This document shows positions 7,817 to 17,172 of a stretch of DNA of 64,000 bases, one piece after another (position 1 is the stretch's first letter; every line of letters starts with the position of its first letter). The stretch is from SIG480 sp045636865 (lineage in GTDB: Bacteria; Bacillota; Clostridia; Oscillospirales; JAAYXM01). Made by a program: the position numbers and the translations under genes. The stretch lies in contig JAZTYJ010000022.1 in the NCBI GenBank assembly GCA_045636865.1, forward strand, positions 1-64,000, in the 5' to 3' direction. The notes under the pieces were generated by a model. It ran no database searches. It was not told the origin of the DNA and worked only from the letters and a program-made list of their open reading frames with translations.

Positions 7817-9187
7817 TTAAGCCATAAGAGTTATTATAAGCTGTGATGCAAGAACAACCAGGACAAGCGCAATCGGATATGTTGAAGCATAAGCTGCTGC
7901 AACATCTTCTGTTTTTGCTGTGTTGATGAGTGTTCCAAGTGCAGGGGTTGATGTCATACCGCCTGTGATTGAACCGAGTGTGTTGAGAAGGCTTATCTTG
8001 AGCACGTACTTTGCAAAGATAAATCCTACAATCATCGGGATAATCTCCATAATTGCACCACCTACGAAACCGTAGATGACAATCATAGCACCAAGCTCTG
8101 ACTTTCCTATTTCAGAAACAAGCGAAACACCACCTGATATACCTGCACCGATGAGGAATAGCACAAGACCAAACTCACGGAAAACCTTTGCAGTAAATTC
8201 CGGAACCTTAAGTGAGAACTTGCCGATGCGACCAAAGTGACCGAGAATAAGCGCCATAATGAGCGAACCACCTGTTGTTCCGAGCGAGAAGCACGGTCCT
8301 GCATAACCCTTTCCTGAAAGCGGAATTGTGATTGAACCAAGAATAAGGCCGAGAACAACTGCGATAGCAAACGGAGCGATACCGAGCGGTTCAAGTTCAA
8401 AAAGACCTTCCTTCTCTTCATGAACAGCATCTGCATCCAATTTGAGAAGTTCTCTTTCCTTGTTCATATCTACCTTTAAGAACTTCGGCATAAGCTGAAC
8501 AAAGAGAACAACACCGATAACACCAAACGGATATGCAATCGCATGTCCGAGTGTAATGATATCTGTTGGATGGCCAAGAGCTTCTGCAGCTTCAATACCT
8601 GCAGAGAATCCCGGAGTTGTTGTAAGTGCACCTGAAAGAACACCAACTGAAAACTCAGGACCGATGCCCGGTATAAGTGCAAACAATACTGCACAAGCTG
8701 AACCACTTAAGATAATAAGCGCACCGATGAGGATGTATGACTTTGCATTCTTCTTGAGGTTTTTGAAAAATCCCGGACCTGCAATGAATCCAACAGAAGA
8801 AACAAAGAGAACAAGACCAACGTTCTGAACAACCTTTGAATACCAGACGTTGAGTGTTGCGCTACCATCTTTAATGAAGAAAGCTTTGAGAACAGGAATA
8901 TTTTCAAGACCGCTGAGGGTTGAAAGATATCCAAAAAGGATAGCTACAAGGAAAACTCCTGCTGTGCCGAGTGAAACACCCTTGACTGAAATTCCGCCAA
9001 GGAGATATCCGAGCGCAGTTACAATGAATATTCCCATAAGGAGCGCTGTAACTGTTGAGAACTTGAACACTTTTGCAACGCCCATATCCGGAGCCATTGC
9101 ATTGAAGATACACCAAGCTGCAATTGCAACTACGATCACGATAGCAATTATAGTCCAAAGTGTTTTTGAGCTTTTTTTATTTGACAT
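7817..9187 (-). CDS. AspT/YidE-family carrier, probable dicarboxylate (succinate) exporter
   Basis: A 456-residue integral membrane protein with about ten hydrophobic helices. Two internally related signatures of the aspartate-alanine exchanger family are seen: GALTTTPGFSAG (about residue 185) and GSITGGMTSTPALG (about 410). Known members include AspT and the succinate exporter SucE of corynebacteria. GGAGGG precedes the start. It is the last gene of the operon, 15 bases after a fumarate-reductase flavoprotein, so export of succinate, or fumarate/succinate exchange, is the most likely job. The family is clear; the substrate is inferred from context. Confidence 0.8.
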   Translation of the reverse strand: MSNKKSSKTLWTIIAIVIVVAIAAWCIFNAMAPDMGVAKVFKFSTVTALLMGIFIVTALGYLLGGISVKGVSLGTAGVFLVAILFGYLSTLSGLENIPVLKAFFIKDGSATLNVWYSKVVQNVGLVLFVSSVGFIAGPGFFKNLKKNAKSYILIGALIILSGSACAVLFALIPGIGPEFSVGVLSGALTTTPGFSAGIEAAEALGHPTDIITLGHAIAYPFGVIGVVLFVQLMPKFLKVDMNKERELLKLDADAVHEEKEGLFELEPLGIAPFAIAVVLGLILGSITIPLSGKGYAGPCFSLGTTGGSLIMALILGHFGRIGKFSLKVPEFTAKVFREFGLVLFLIGAGISGGVSLVSEIGKSELGAMIVIYGFVGGAIMEIIPMIVGFIFAKYVLKISLLNTLGSITGGMTSTPALGTLINTAKTEDVAAAYASTYPIALVLVVLASQLIITLMA

Positions 9188-9202
9188 TTTCTCTTCCCTC
9201 CA

Positions 9203-10807
9203 TTAGATGTTAGCCTGTTTTGTATAGTTCGGAAGAAGCTTCGGAGAGAGCGTTTCTGTCTCGATACCTGCTTTTGCGATTTCTTTTTCGAATTTTGCAA
9301 TGTGGTCAAGTGTAAGCTTACCAACCTTTACATCCTTCGAAACCTTAGCAGCTGACTTACCTGCACTGCGGCCGAAAACAATGATGTCGAGGAGTGAGTT
9401 ACCCATAAGTCTGTTCTTACCATGGATACCACCGACTGCCTCACCTGCCACGAAGAGATTCTTAACGTTAGTTGTCATACCGTCAGGAGTGATATCAAGA
9501 CCACCGTTCTGATAGTGGAGTGTCGGGTAAATAAGGATCGGCTCCTTGCGGATGTCAATGCCATATTTTCCGAACATTCTCATCATAGCCGGAATACGAG
9601 CTTCGATTGTGCCCTCGCCTCCAATTTTTTCAATCATCGGAGTATCAAGCCATACTGCAAGGCCGTTGCCTGTATTTACACCGTTTTCACGTGTGCTGCA
9701 CTCGCGGATGATTGATGCAGCGGATACGTCGCGTGTTTCAAGCGGATGCATAAATACTTCACCGTTAACGTTAACGAGCTTTGCACCAAGTGAACGGACT
9801 TTTTCTGTAACAAGAGCACCGAAAATCTGCTCGGGATATGCAGCACCTGTCGGGTGATACTGCAAAGTTTCAGCATAGAGAAGTTTTGCACCTACGCGGT
9901 AACCGAGAACAAGGCCGTCTGCAGTTGCGCCGTAGTGGTTTGATGTCGGGAATCCCTGATAGTGCATACGTCCTGCACCACCTGTTGCAATGATAACTGT
10001 CTTTGCCTTTGCAACGAGAAGATCCTTTGTTTCCATGTTCATAAGAACTGCACCTGCAGCGTTGCCCTTATCATCGAGGATGAGTTCGATAGCTGCCGAG
10101 AAGGCAACAACCGGAATACCGCGGTTTAATACTTCATCGCGGAGAGTTCCCATAATTTCAGCACCTGAATAGTCCTTTGCGGCGTGCATGCGCTTGCGTG
10201 ATGTACCGCCGCCGTGAGTTGTGATCATTGTGCCGTTTTCGTCCTTATCAAACCCAACACCGAGGTTTGAAAGCCACTGAATAGCTTCAGGTGCATCGCA
10301 AACAAGCTTTGAGAGAAGGTCGCGCTTTGCGGCAAAGTGTCCGCCACCGAAAGCATCAACAAAGTGGATAGCCGGTGAGTCGTTTTCCTTGTCAGCTGCC
10401 TGAATGCCGCCTTCTGCCATCATTGTGTTTGCATCACCGATGCGGAGCTTTGTAACGATCATTACGTTTGCGCCTGCCTCGTGAGCTTCGATAGCTGCAG
10501 ATGAGCCTGCGCCACCGCCACCGATAACAAGAACGTCAACGTCGTAATCCGGGTTGTCAAGATCAACGCTTTCTGCATTGATTCTGCTGTGTGCCTGAAG
10601 AATGTCTGCAAGCTGTCCCGGAACCTTATCGCCTTTATTCGGACCAATCTTAAGTTCTACAAATTCGTCTGACTTATAGTCAGGATGATATGCTGCGAGC
10701 AATTCTTCTTTCTGCTGTGCAGTCATACGTGCGGGTTCATAAGCAATATTTTTGTCTCGTGCAGCTTCAACTGCTGCAAGTGATTTCTGTAAACTCTCAG
10801 GATACAT
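9203..10807 (-). CDS. Fumarate reductase/succinate dehydrogenase-type flavoprotein subunit
   Basis: The 534-residue protein has an FAD-binding VLVIGGGGAGSSAA loop near residue 95, the active-site segment LQYHPTG near 318, the HYQNGGLDI capping/active-site segment, and GGIHGKNRLMGNSLLDIIVF near the end, all hallmarks of FrdA/SdhA. At the place where membrane enzymes carry the covalent FAD histidine it reads ANTMMAEGG, so FAD is probably non-covalent. About 90 residues precede the Rossmann loop, an unusual extension. The start at 10807 is chosen because AAGGGG is nine bases away; an ATG at 10813 is too close. No membrane anchor subunit is nearby. It is coupled by position to the Fe-S subunit and to Hdr/Flx proteins. 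Aspartate oxidase is less likely. Confidence 0.85.
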   Translation of the reverse strand: MYPESLQKSLAAVEAARDKNIAYEPARMTAQQKEELLAAYHPDYKSDEFVELKIGPNKGDKVPGQLADILQAHSRINAESVDLDNPDYDVDVLVIGGGGAGSSAAIEAHEAGANVMIVTKLRIGDANTMMAEGGIQAADKENDSPAIHFVDAFGGGHFAAKRDLLSKLVCDAPEAIQWLSNLGVGFDKDENGTMITTHGGGTSRKRMHAAKDYSGAEIMGTLRDEVLNRGIPVVAFSAAIELILDDKGNAAGAVLMNMETKDLLVAKAKTVIIATGGAGRMHYQGFPTSNHYGATADGLVLGYRVGAKLLYAETLQYHPTGAAYPEQIFGALVTEKVRSLGAKLVNVNGEVFMHPLETRDVSAASIIRECSTRENGVNTGNGLAVWLDTPMIEKIGGEGTIEARIPAMMRMFGKYGIDIRKEPILIYPTLHYQNGGLDITPDGMTTNVKNLFVAGEAVGGIHGKNRLMGNSLLDIIVFGRSAGKSAAKVSKDVKVGKLTLDHIAKFEKEIAKAGIETETLSPKLLPNYTKQANI

Positions 10808-10824
10808 TAACATTCACCCCTTCT

Positions 10825-11499
10825 CTATTTCTCAATCTCGCGGTTGTTATAAAGCTCTTTGATTTCATCAACCGGCTTCTGCATAAGAGCCTCAATAAGC
10901 TCGTTGAATGTGCCGTCCTTAATCTCACGGACACGCTCATCAAGATGAGCACAGCCCGGAGCAAGGTACTTACCGTTGATTCGTCTTGCGAGCATTGCAA
11001 CCTGCGGATGAGAAATGCCTGCCGGACAACGTGATGAGCAAACACCGCACATTACGCAGTCAAATGACTCTTCTGCGCACTTTTCAAAGTCGCCGCGCTG
11101 AGCATATGCAATGTACTGCATAACGTTGAGCTCCTGAGTACATGCCTTTGTGCAGGCGTTACAGCCAACACAAGCATAAATCTCGGGATAGAGCTGCATC
11201 ATAATTGCTTCGTTTGTCTGAATCTGCTCAATATCATATACCTGCTTTACAAGCGGGAAGAACGGCAATGTAGCGATGTACATATTGTCTTCTACCTTTG
11301 TCTGGCAAGCAAGGCATGCCTTAAGCTCTGAATCGCCCTTGATGCGGTAGATTGTTGCACAAGCACCGCAGAAGCCGTTGCGGCATCCGCATCCGCGGAC
11401 AAGCTGATATCCGGCATATTCCATAGCCGTCATAATTGTGAGGTTTTCCGGAACGGAATACTTCTTGCCGAAGAGAAAAATATTTACCATATTCTCCAT
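10825..11499 (-). CDS. Fumarate reductase-type iron-sulfur subunit
   Basis: A 224-residue electron-transfer protein. The N-terminal ferredoxin-like domain has a [2Fe-2S] pattern CGCRNGFCGAC (residues 37-47) with later cysteines at 62/65. The helical C-terminal domain has two four-cysteine sets, CVGCNACTKAC (110-120) and CVMCGVCSSRCP (148-159), each suited to a [4Fe-4S] cubane. Classical SdhB/FrdB carries one [4Fe-4S] and one [3Fe-4S], so the third centre differs here. It lies between the flavoprotein gene and flxA with short gaps, so it should carry electrons from the Hdr/Flx proteins to the flavoprotein. AAGGAG supports the first ATG. Confidence 0.85.
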   Translation of the reverse strand: MENMVNIFLFGKKYSVPENLTIMTAMEYAGYQLVRGCGCRNGFCGACATIYRIKGDSELKACLACQTKVEDNMYIATLPFFPLVKQVYDIEQIQTNEAIMMQLYPEIYACVGCNACTKACTQELNVMQYIAYAQRGDFEKCAEESFDCVMCGVCSSRCPAGISHPQVAMLARRINGKYLAPGCAHLDERVREIKDGTFNELIEALMQKPVDEIKELYNNREIEK

Positions 11500-11513
11500 A
11501 TTAACACTCTCCT

Positions 11514-12347
11514 TTAATATTCATCCGGAAGCTCGTTCAGCTCGTCAAAGCGGAACACCGGACCATCCTTACATACATACTTTGCGCCTACGTTACATCT
11601 TCCGCACTTACCGATACCGCACTTCATCTTAAGCTCAAGTGTAGTATAGATCTGTGTCTTCTCAAATCCGAGAGAATAGAGACCGTCAAGTGTGAACTTG
11701 ATCATAATCGGAGGACCGCACAAAACAGCCGTTTTGTCTGTGTCAAGGCCGAGTTCCTTAACATAGTTCGGAACAAAGCCGACGTGTCCGTCCCAACCCT
11801 CCTGCGGATTGTCGATTGTGAGATGAACATCAACACCTGCATCGTTTGACCACTCTTCGATGATTTCCTGATAGTCAAGCAAGTCGTCCTTACTGCGTGA
11901 ACCGTAGACGATGTCAATCTTACCGTAACGGTCGCGGTAATGGCGGCAGTAGTTGATAACTGAACGAAGCGGAGCAAGACCAACACCACCTGCGATGAAG
12001 AGGAGGTTCTTTCCTGCAAACACGTCGTCGACCGGGAACGGGTTGCCGTAAGGTCCGCGGACAGTAATCTGCTGACCGACCTCTGCGGCATGGAGCCACT
12101 CGGTAACGCAACCGCACTTCTTGATTGAGAATTCCATAAATTCCGTATTTGTCGGTGAAGATGTGATTGAGAACATCGCCTCGCCTACACCCGGAATTGA
12201 AACCATTGCACATTGACCCGGTCTGTGGTCAAAAGGCTTTTTGCCGTCGGGCGTAACAACGCGGAATGTCTTTATATCCGGTGTATCGATTCTGACATCC
12301 GTAATAACGCCGATTACGGGAATCAAAGCTTCTGAAATATTACTCAT
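11514..12347 (-). CDS. flxA: FlxA-like FAD/NAD(P)-binding oxidoreductase subunit
   Basis: A 277-residue protein of the ferredoxin-NADP reductase fold. It has an FAD-binding MFSITSSP segment (about 58-65), the nucleotide motif IAGGVGLAPLRS (about 118-129), a CGPP segment near 220 that contacts NAD, and a C-terminal cysteine cluster CGIGKCGRC with a later Cys for a [2Fe-2S] centre. This architecture matches FlxA/FloxA, the NAD(P)H-oxidising entry subunit of Flx-Hdr complexes; anaerobic sulfite reductase subunit B is similar. It overlaps flxB by eight bases. NADH rather than NADPH is the family norm but cannot be read from sequence. Confidence 0.85.
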   Translation of the reverse strand: MSNISEALIPVIGVITDVRIDTPDIKTFRVVTPDGKKPFDHRPGQCAMVSIPGVGEAMFSITSSPTNTEFMEFSIKKCGCVTEWLHAAEVGQQITVRGPYGNPFPVDDVFAGKNLLFIAGGVGLAPLRSVINYCRHYRDRYGKIDIVYGSRSKDDLLDYQEIIEEWSNDAGVDVHLTIDNPQEGWDGHVGFVPNYVKELGLDTDKTAVLCGPPIMIKFTLDGLYSLGFEKTQIYTTLELKMKCGIGKCGRCNVGAKYVCKDGPVFRFDELNELPDEY

Positions 12348-13368
12348 TTTCTTTTCCTCCCATCGTCTTCATTACTTTAACGATATTCATTGATATCGGA
12401 CACTTTGAAAGACATCTTCCGCATCCAACACAACCGAATACGCCGTTGTTGTTTTCGGGATAGTATACAAGCTTGTGCATAAATCTCTGACGGAAACGTT
12501 CGGTCTGTGTAAGTCTCGGGTTACCGTGAGCCATCTTTGTGAAGTCTGAATACATACATGAATCCCAGCAACGGAAGCGCTGTATTCCTTTACCTGTATT
12601 GAACTCTTTTATATCGTAGCACTGGCAGGTCGGACATACGAAAGTACAAGTTCCGCATCCGAGGCAGGTTTCAGCCATTTCCTTCCACTTTGGTGAATCG
12701 AAAAACTCTTTTGTTTTTCCGCCGCCGAAAGCAGAGGTTGAAAGCTTTGCAAGCGGAAGGCGACTAAGAATCTTCTTTGTAGCTTCCTTCTGCGCGTCAA
12801 CTACCTTTTCGTCAGCTTCTTCCGTGAATGCTGCGATTTTTTCCATAAAGGCATTTCCCTTTTCGGTATTTGCCTTGAAATATACACCGTCATCGCATCT
12901 CCACGCACTTACATCTCCCGCCGGTTCTGTTGCATCAATTCCGAATGCTGAACAGAAGCATGTTTCTGACGGCTTTCCGCAAGCTACCGAAACAACTGTT
13001 CCGTGCTCACGTCTTTCCTTATAGAAAGTGTCAACCGGCTCTGAAAGGAAAACTGTATCGAGGATGTCAAAGCTCTTTACATCGCACGGACGAACACCGA
13101 AGATGACGTAATCTTCTTTTTCATCGCGGATATCGATAATTTCAATATTCTTTCCTTCGCGCTTGAATTCTACGAAGTTTTCCATCTGTGGGAAGAAAAA
13201 GTCTTTTGCGCTGCGTTCAGTATTGAGAGCTTCGCTCCACTTCTTTCCTTCTTCCCATTTTTCAAAACGTGCCTTACCGTCGCTACCGTCTACCGGAAGG
13301 TATACAGGCATTTTTTCTGACACGGCAGAGATAAGAGCGTCGATTTTTTCAACAGAACATTTACGCAT
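12340..13368 (-). CDS. flxB: FlxB-like 4Fe-4S electron-transfer subunit
   Basis: A 342-residue protein with a soluble N-terminal domain containing the conserved VRPCDVKSF segment (about 90-98), an internal CGKPSETCFC cluster near 130, and a C-terminal ferredoxin domain with CLGCGTCTFVCPTC (about 240) and CVGCGRCLSKCP (about 315). This is the AsrA/HydB-like dicluster architecture of FlxB/FloxB. It passes electrons from the NADH-oxidising FlxA towards HdrA through MvhD. Its ATG overlaps the stop of flxC by one base (TAATG), showing translational coupling. Confidence 0.8.
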   Translation of the reverse strand: MRKCSVEKIDALISAVSEKMPVYLPVDGSDGKARFEKWEEGKKWSEALNTERSAKDFFFPQMENFVEFKREGKNIEIIDIRDEKEDYVIFGVRPCDVKSFDILDTVFLSEPVDTFYKERREHGTVVSVACGKPSETCFCSAFGIDATEPAGDVSAWRCDDGVYFKANTEKGNAFMEKIAAFTEEADEKVVDAQKEATKKILSRLPLAKLSTSAFGGGKTKEFFDSPKWKEMAETCLGCGTCTFVCPTCQCYDIKEFNTGKGIQRFRCWDSCMYSDFTKMAHGNPRLTQTERFRQRFMHKLVYYPENNNGVFGCVGCGRCLSKCPISMNIVKVMKTMGGKENE

Positions 13369-14360
13369 TACTTATCCCCCCTATCAAAAACTTCAGACGG
13401 TTCAAGGTCGCCGGTTGTATAATTTACAAGCGGTGCGCGTGATCCTTCTTCTGCGCCTGCCTGATATTCACCGTAAAACTCATTGATATCCTTTATAAAC
13501 TTGCGGTTGAGCAAATGAAGCGGAATGTTCTGCGGACATACTCTTGAGCATTCGCCGCAGTCTGTGCAACGACCGGCTACATGGAATGCGCGGATGATGT
13601 GGAACATCTTTTCTTCAAAGCTGTTTGCCGCCGCCTTGTTCTCAACACCTGAATCCGGGTTTCCGAAAACACACTTTTCACATGTGCAAGCCGGGCATAC
13701 ATCGCGGCAAGCGTTGCAACGGATGCAACGTGAAAGCTCGTTCTGCCAGAAAGCAAATCTTTCATCCGGAGTCATCTTTTCAAGACGCTCAACCTCGTCA
13801 AAACGGTTTGAATCGAGGACTTCGCCGTCTTCACCCAAAAGCTCATCATATGCAACGTGCTTCTTGCTCTTGCAATTTATGCAACGCTCTGCAAGCACAT
13901 CTGCAAACGAAACGGAAACCGGAGCATCTTCGTAAATTGTTGTAACCTTGAGAGTTTCACCGTCGGTCTCAACGCCCGAGATACCCTCGCCTGTTTTTTC
14001 TTTGATTTTTGAAACATCAACCATACCTTCACACGGGATGCCTACCGCATAGACCTTTTCACGGTCAAAACGGTGCTCTGTAAGGAGCTGATTGAAGCTG
14101 TATGTGTCGCAGGGTTTTAAGAAAACGAGAATCTTTTCTTCTGCCTTTATTGTCTTTGAAACGAGATATTTTGAGAAGTTTGCTCCGCAAAAATCGTTCC
14201 AGACAAAGTTGTTTTTAAGATCTTCTTCGCTTGAGAAAACCGAAGGAGTAACGTCATAGTCAAACTCACCGGCTCTCCAGCCGAGAACAGAGGAAACTGT
14301 TCCGTTATTAAGGAGAGATACTGCCTTTTCAAGCAACATATCGCGTGTTATCTTTTGCAT
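13368..14360 (-). CDS. flxC: FlxC-like 4Fe-4S electron-transfer subunit
   Basis: A 330-residue protein. It has FLKPCDTYSF (about 100-109), CINCKSKKH (about 160), CIRCNACRDVCPACTCEKC (about 212-230) and CTDCGECSRVCP (about 264-275), so at least two [4Fe-4S] centres and perhaps a third bound by the isolated cysteines. The layout parallels its neighbour flxB and is typical of FloxC. The ATG overlaps the end of mvhD/flxD by 13 bases, with GGAGG just upstream inside that gene. It is a cytosolic component of the NADH-oxidising module. Confidence 0.8.
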   Translation of the reverse strand: MQKITRDMLLEKAVSLLNNGTVSSVLGWRAGEFDYDVTPSVFSSEEDLKNNFVWNDFCGANFSKYLVSKTIKAEEKILVFLKPCDTYSFNQLLTEHRFDREKVYAVGIPCEGMVDVSKIKEKTGEGISGVETDGETLKVTTIYEDAPVSVSFADVLAERCINCKSKKHVAYDELLGEDGEVLDSNRFDEVERLEKMTPDERFAFWQNELSRCIRCNACRDVCPACTCEKCVFGNPDSGVENKAAANSFEEKMFHIIRAFHVAGRCTDCGECSRVCPQNIPLHLLNRKFIKDINEFYGEYQAGAEEGSRAPLVNYTTGDLEPSEVFDRGDK

Positions 14361-14782
14361 CGCAGATCCTCCAATCTCTTGTTCTCACCAAGTGAAATAA
14401 CTGTTTCTACAAATTCGTTCATTGTTGCAGAGAACTTTGCACCCTCCGCAGCTGATACCCACTCAACACGAGTTCTTTCCTTCTCAATTCCGAGATAATC
14501 AAGCATTGAGAACAAAAGTGCCATTCTGCGGCGTGTGTAGTAGTTACCTGAAGTGTAGTGGCAATCTCCCGGATGGCATCCGCAGATGATTACGCCGTCT
14601 GCTCCGCGCTGGAACGCTCTTAAAATAAACATCGGGTTTACTCGGCAAGAGCACGGAACGCGGATAATTTTAACTTCTGCAGGGTAATTGAGACGGTTAT
14701 TACCCGCAAGGTCAGCACCTGCATATGAACACCAGTTACAGCAGAATGCGACAATTAAAGGCTTATGTTCATTTACTTGCAT
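14348..14782 (-). CDS. mvhD: MvhD/FlxD-type [2Fe-2S] linker protein
   Basis: A 144-residue protein with the motifs CCNWCSYAGADLAG, VPCSCRVNP and ICGCHPGDCHY that define the MvhD delta subunit, which carries one [2Fe-2S] cluster. In methanogens MvhD joins the hydrogenase to HdrA; in Flx-Hdr systems it joins the NADH module to HdrA. A longer reading frame extends upstream, but the ATG at 14782 has a perfect GGAGG and overlaps the hdrA stop by ten bases, so that start is chosen. Its position between hdrA and flxC is exactly that of a linker. Confidence 0.9.
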   Translation of the reverse strand: MQVNEHKPLIVAFCCNWCSYAGADLAGNNRLNYPAEVKIIRVPCSCRVNPMFILRAFQRGADGVIICGCHPGDCHYTSGNYYTRRRMALLFSMLDYLGIEKERTRVEWVSAAEGAKFSATMNEFVETVISLGENKRLEDLRCKR

Positions 14783-16767
14783 ATTGCGTCTACCTCCGCC
14801 ATAATCTGATTTGTTGAGAATCCACGAAGATCCATAGCTCCTGACGGACATGCAACCGTACATGCACCGCACCCCTGGCAAACTGCCGGGTTAACCTTTG
14901 CGATACGTCTCATACGAGTCGTGCGGTCAGGCATTCTGAATTCTTTGTCTTCATAAGAAATTGCGCCATACGGACATACGCGTTCACAGGATGAGCATCC
15001 GTTACACATAAGCTCGTTTGAGTTTGCAACACAGGGGTTACCCGTGAGCTTATCCTTTGCAAGAAGTCCGATAACCTTTGCGGCTGCGGCACTTGCCTGG
15101 GATACTGTTTCCGGAATGTCCTTCGGGCCCTGACATGCGCCTGAAAGGAACACGCCGGCTGTCGGGCTCTCTACCGGACGGAGCTTCGGATGAGCTTCTG
15201 TGAAGAAGTCGTTTGTATCCATACTTGCCGTGAGCATTGTTGCAAGCGGACGAGCTGACTTGTCAGGCTCGATAGCCGCCGCAAGAACAACGAGGTCTGC
15301 ATCAATGTTAATCTGCTTGTTGTTGAGGAGGTCTGATGCCTGAACCTTGAGCTTTTTGCCCTCGGGAGAGACCTTACCGACCATTCCCTTTATATACTTG
15401 ACGCCAAATTCTTCAACCGCACGGCGGTAGAACTCGTCAAAGTTCTTACCCGGTGTACGAACGTCAATATAGAATACATAAACTTCTGTATCCGGATATT
15501 TGTCGCGAACGAGCATTGCGTGCTTTGCAGTATACATACAGCAAATCTTTGAGCAATATTCCTTACCCTTTTCGGCACACGCATCACAACGGGAGCCTAC
15601 GCACTGAACAAACACAACCGTGTGCGGATGCTCGCGGTCTGACGGACGGAGAAGCTTTCCTGCTGTCGGACCTGCCGCATTTGTAAGACGCTCAAACTCA
15701 AGGGAGGTGATAACGTCTTTTGACTGGTTGTATGCAAATTCGTCGAATTTATCAAGGCTTATCGGATTATAACCCGTTGCCGCAACGATTGCACCGTAAC
15801 GCTCCTCAATGATTTCATCCTGCTGCTTATAGTCGATGGCACCTGCGGCACAAACCTTTGCACAAACACCGCACTTGCCGTTTTTAAGCATATTACATGA
15901 GTTCGGATCGATTGTTGCAACCTTCGGAACAGCCTGAGCAAACGGAATGTAGATAGCTGCGCGGGTGTCCATATTGAGGTTGAACTCGTTCGGAACCTTT
16001 TTCATCGGGCACTTTTCAAGACATGCTCCGCAACCTGTGCAGACATCTTCTTTAACGTAACGTGCCTTTTTCTTGATCTTTACATCGAAGTTTCCGACAA
16101 AACCGTTTACTTCTTCTACTTCACTATAAGAGAAGATGCGGATTTTTTCATTCTGAGCAACGTCAACCATCTTCGGGGTGAGGATACATGCCGCACAGTC
16201 AAGAGTCGGGAATGTTTTGTCGATCTGTGCCATCTTTCCGCCGATGGTCGGATTCTTTTCAACGATATCAACCGGGAATCCTGCCTCTGCGATATCAAGA
16301 GCAGTCTGGATACCCGCGATACCGCCACCGATAACGAGCGCGCGCTTCGTAACCGGAGTTTCGCCCGGAGTAAGCGGTGCGTTGAGGTTGACCTTTGCGA
16401 TAGCCGCACGGCCAAGGATGATTGCCTTTTCTGTACCCGTTGCGATATCCTTGTGGACCCATGAGCACTGCTCACGGATGTTTGCGATTTCAACCATATA
16501 CGGGTTGATGCCTGCAGCAGCTGCAGTTTTTCTGAATGTTGCTTCATGCATACGCGGTGAGCATGAGCAGATAACAAGACCTGTGAGGTTGTGCTCGCGG
16601 ACTGCGTCGATTATCATATTCTGACCTGCCTGTGAGCACATGTACTGATAGTTGGTGGATAAGACTACTCCCTGCTCGCTTGCAAGAGCGTCAGAAACTG
16701 CCTGCACGTCAACCGTGCCTGCGATGTTGCTTCCGCACCAACATACAAAAACGCCGATTCTCTGCAT
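14773..16767 (-). CDS. hdrA: Heterodisulfide reductase subunit A-like flavoprotein
   Basis: A full-length HdrA of 664 residues. The N-terminal part holds GVFVCWCGSN and SCSPRMH; the FAD Rossmann loop GGGIAGIQTA is at about 147-156; the cluster segment CAACILTPKM is at 191-200. Inserted ferredoxin cysteines occur at about 240-255 and 292-310, and a C-terminal two-cluster ferredoxin (CNGCSSCERVCP, CQGCGACTVACP) at about 590-640. In HdrABC complexes the HdrA FAD is the site of electron bifurcation. Here it should receive electrons from FlxABCD via MvhD and split them towards ferredoxin and HdrBC. The coupling partner in this organism is inferred from the operon. Confidence 0.93.
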   Translation of the reverse strand: MQRIGVFVCWCGSNIAGTVDVQAVSDALASEQGVVLSTNYQYMCSQAGQNMIIDAVREHNLTGLVICSCSPRMHEATFRKTAAAAGINPYMVEIANIREQCSWVHKDIATGTEKAIILGRAAIAKVNLNAPLTPGETPVTKRALVIGGGIAGIQTALDIAEAGFPVDIVEKNPTIGGKMAQIDKTFPTLDCAACILTPKMVDVAQNEKIRIFSYSEVEEVNGFVGNFDVKIKKKARYVKEDVCTGCGACLEKCPMKKVPNEFNLNMDTRAAIYIPFAQAVPKVATIDPNSCNMLKNGKCGVCAKVCAAGAIDYKQQDEIIEERYGAIVAATGYNPISLDKFDEFAYNQSKDVITSLEFERLTNAAGPTAGKLLRPSDREHPHTVVFVQCVGSRCDACAEKGKEYCSKICCMYTAKHAMLVRDKYPDTEVYVFYIDVRTPGKNFDEFYRRAVEEFGVKYIKGMVGKVSPEGKKLKVQASDLLNNKQINIDADLVVLAAAIEPDKSARPLATMLTASMDTNDFFTEAHPKLRPVESPTAGVFLSGACQGPKDIPETVSQASAAAAKVIGLLAKDKLTGNPCVANSNELMCNGCSSCERVCPYGAISYEDKEFRMPDRTTRMRRIAKVNPAVCQGCGACTVACPSGAMDLRGFSTNQIMAEVDAICK

Positions 16768-16779
16768 CTTATCTCCCTC

Positions 16780-17172
16780 CTACTTCGTATATTTTCTGAA
16801 TGCGCTGACGAGCGCCTGCTGCGGCATATCATCGTCGAGCTTATCTGGAATCATATTTGCCTTCAAGTGGTTATTTCCTTGCTTGCGGATTTCCATTAGA
16901 CGAACAGCCTCGATAACCTTTGCAGGCTGAACACTTCTCGGACATCTGTCAAGGCAAGCAAAGCATGTGAGACACTTATAAAGTGAATCTGACTTGAGAA
17001 GCGGCTCAATGTCGCCGTTTTCAAGCATGCTCACAAACTGATGCGGATGGTATTCCATCTCATCGTATGCAGGACACGTTGCCGAGCACTTTCCGCAACG
17101 CATGCACTTTGACGGATTAACTCCGCTTATGCGCATGATTTCGTCTTTCAATGCATCATATTTTTTAGACAT
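16780..17172 (-). CDS. hdrC: Heterodisulfide reductase subunit C-like ferredoxin
   Basis: A 130-residue protein with two [4Fe-4S] motifs, CMRCGKCSATCP (about 23-34) and CLTCFACLDRCP (about 67-78), in the order and spacing of HdrC. It relays electrons from HdrA to the HdrB active site. The start overlaps hdrB by eight bases and has AAAGGAGG at the right distance; hdrA follows 12 bases after its stop. Confidence 0.92.
   Translation of the reverse strand: MSKKYDALKDEIMRISGVNPSKCMRCGKCSATCPAYDEMEYHPHQFVSMLENGDIEPLLKSDSLYKCLTCFACLDRCPRSVQPAKVIEAVRLMEIRKQGNNHLKANMIPDKLDDDMPQQALVSAFRKYTK

Noticed and set aside
8107..8936. Arginine- and serine-rich minus-strand frames inside the exporter gene
   Set aside because: They lie in other frames of a well-supported membrane protein; their composition is that of shadow frames.
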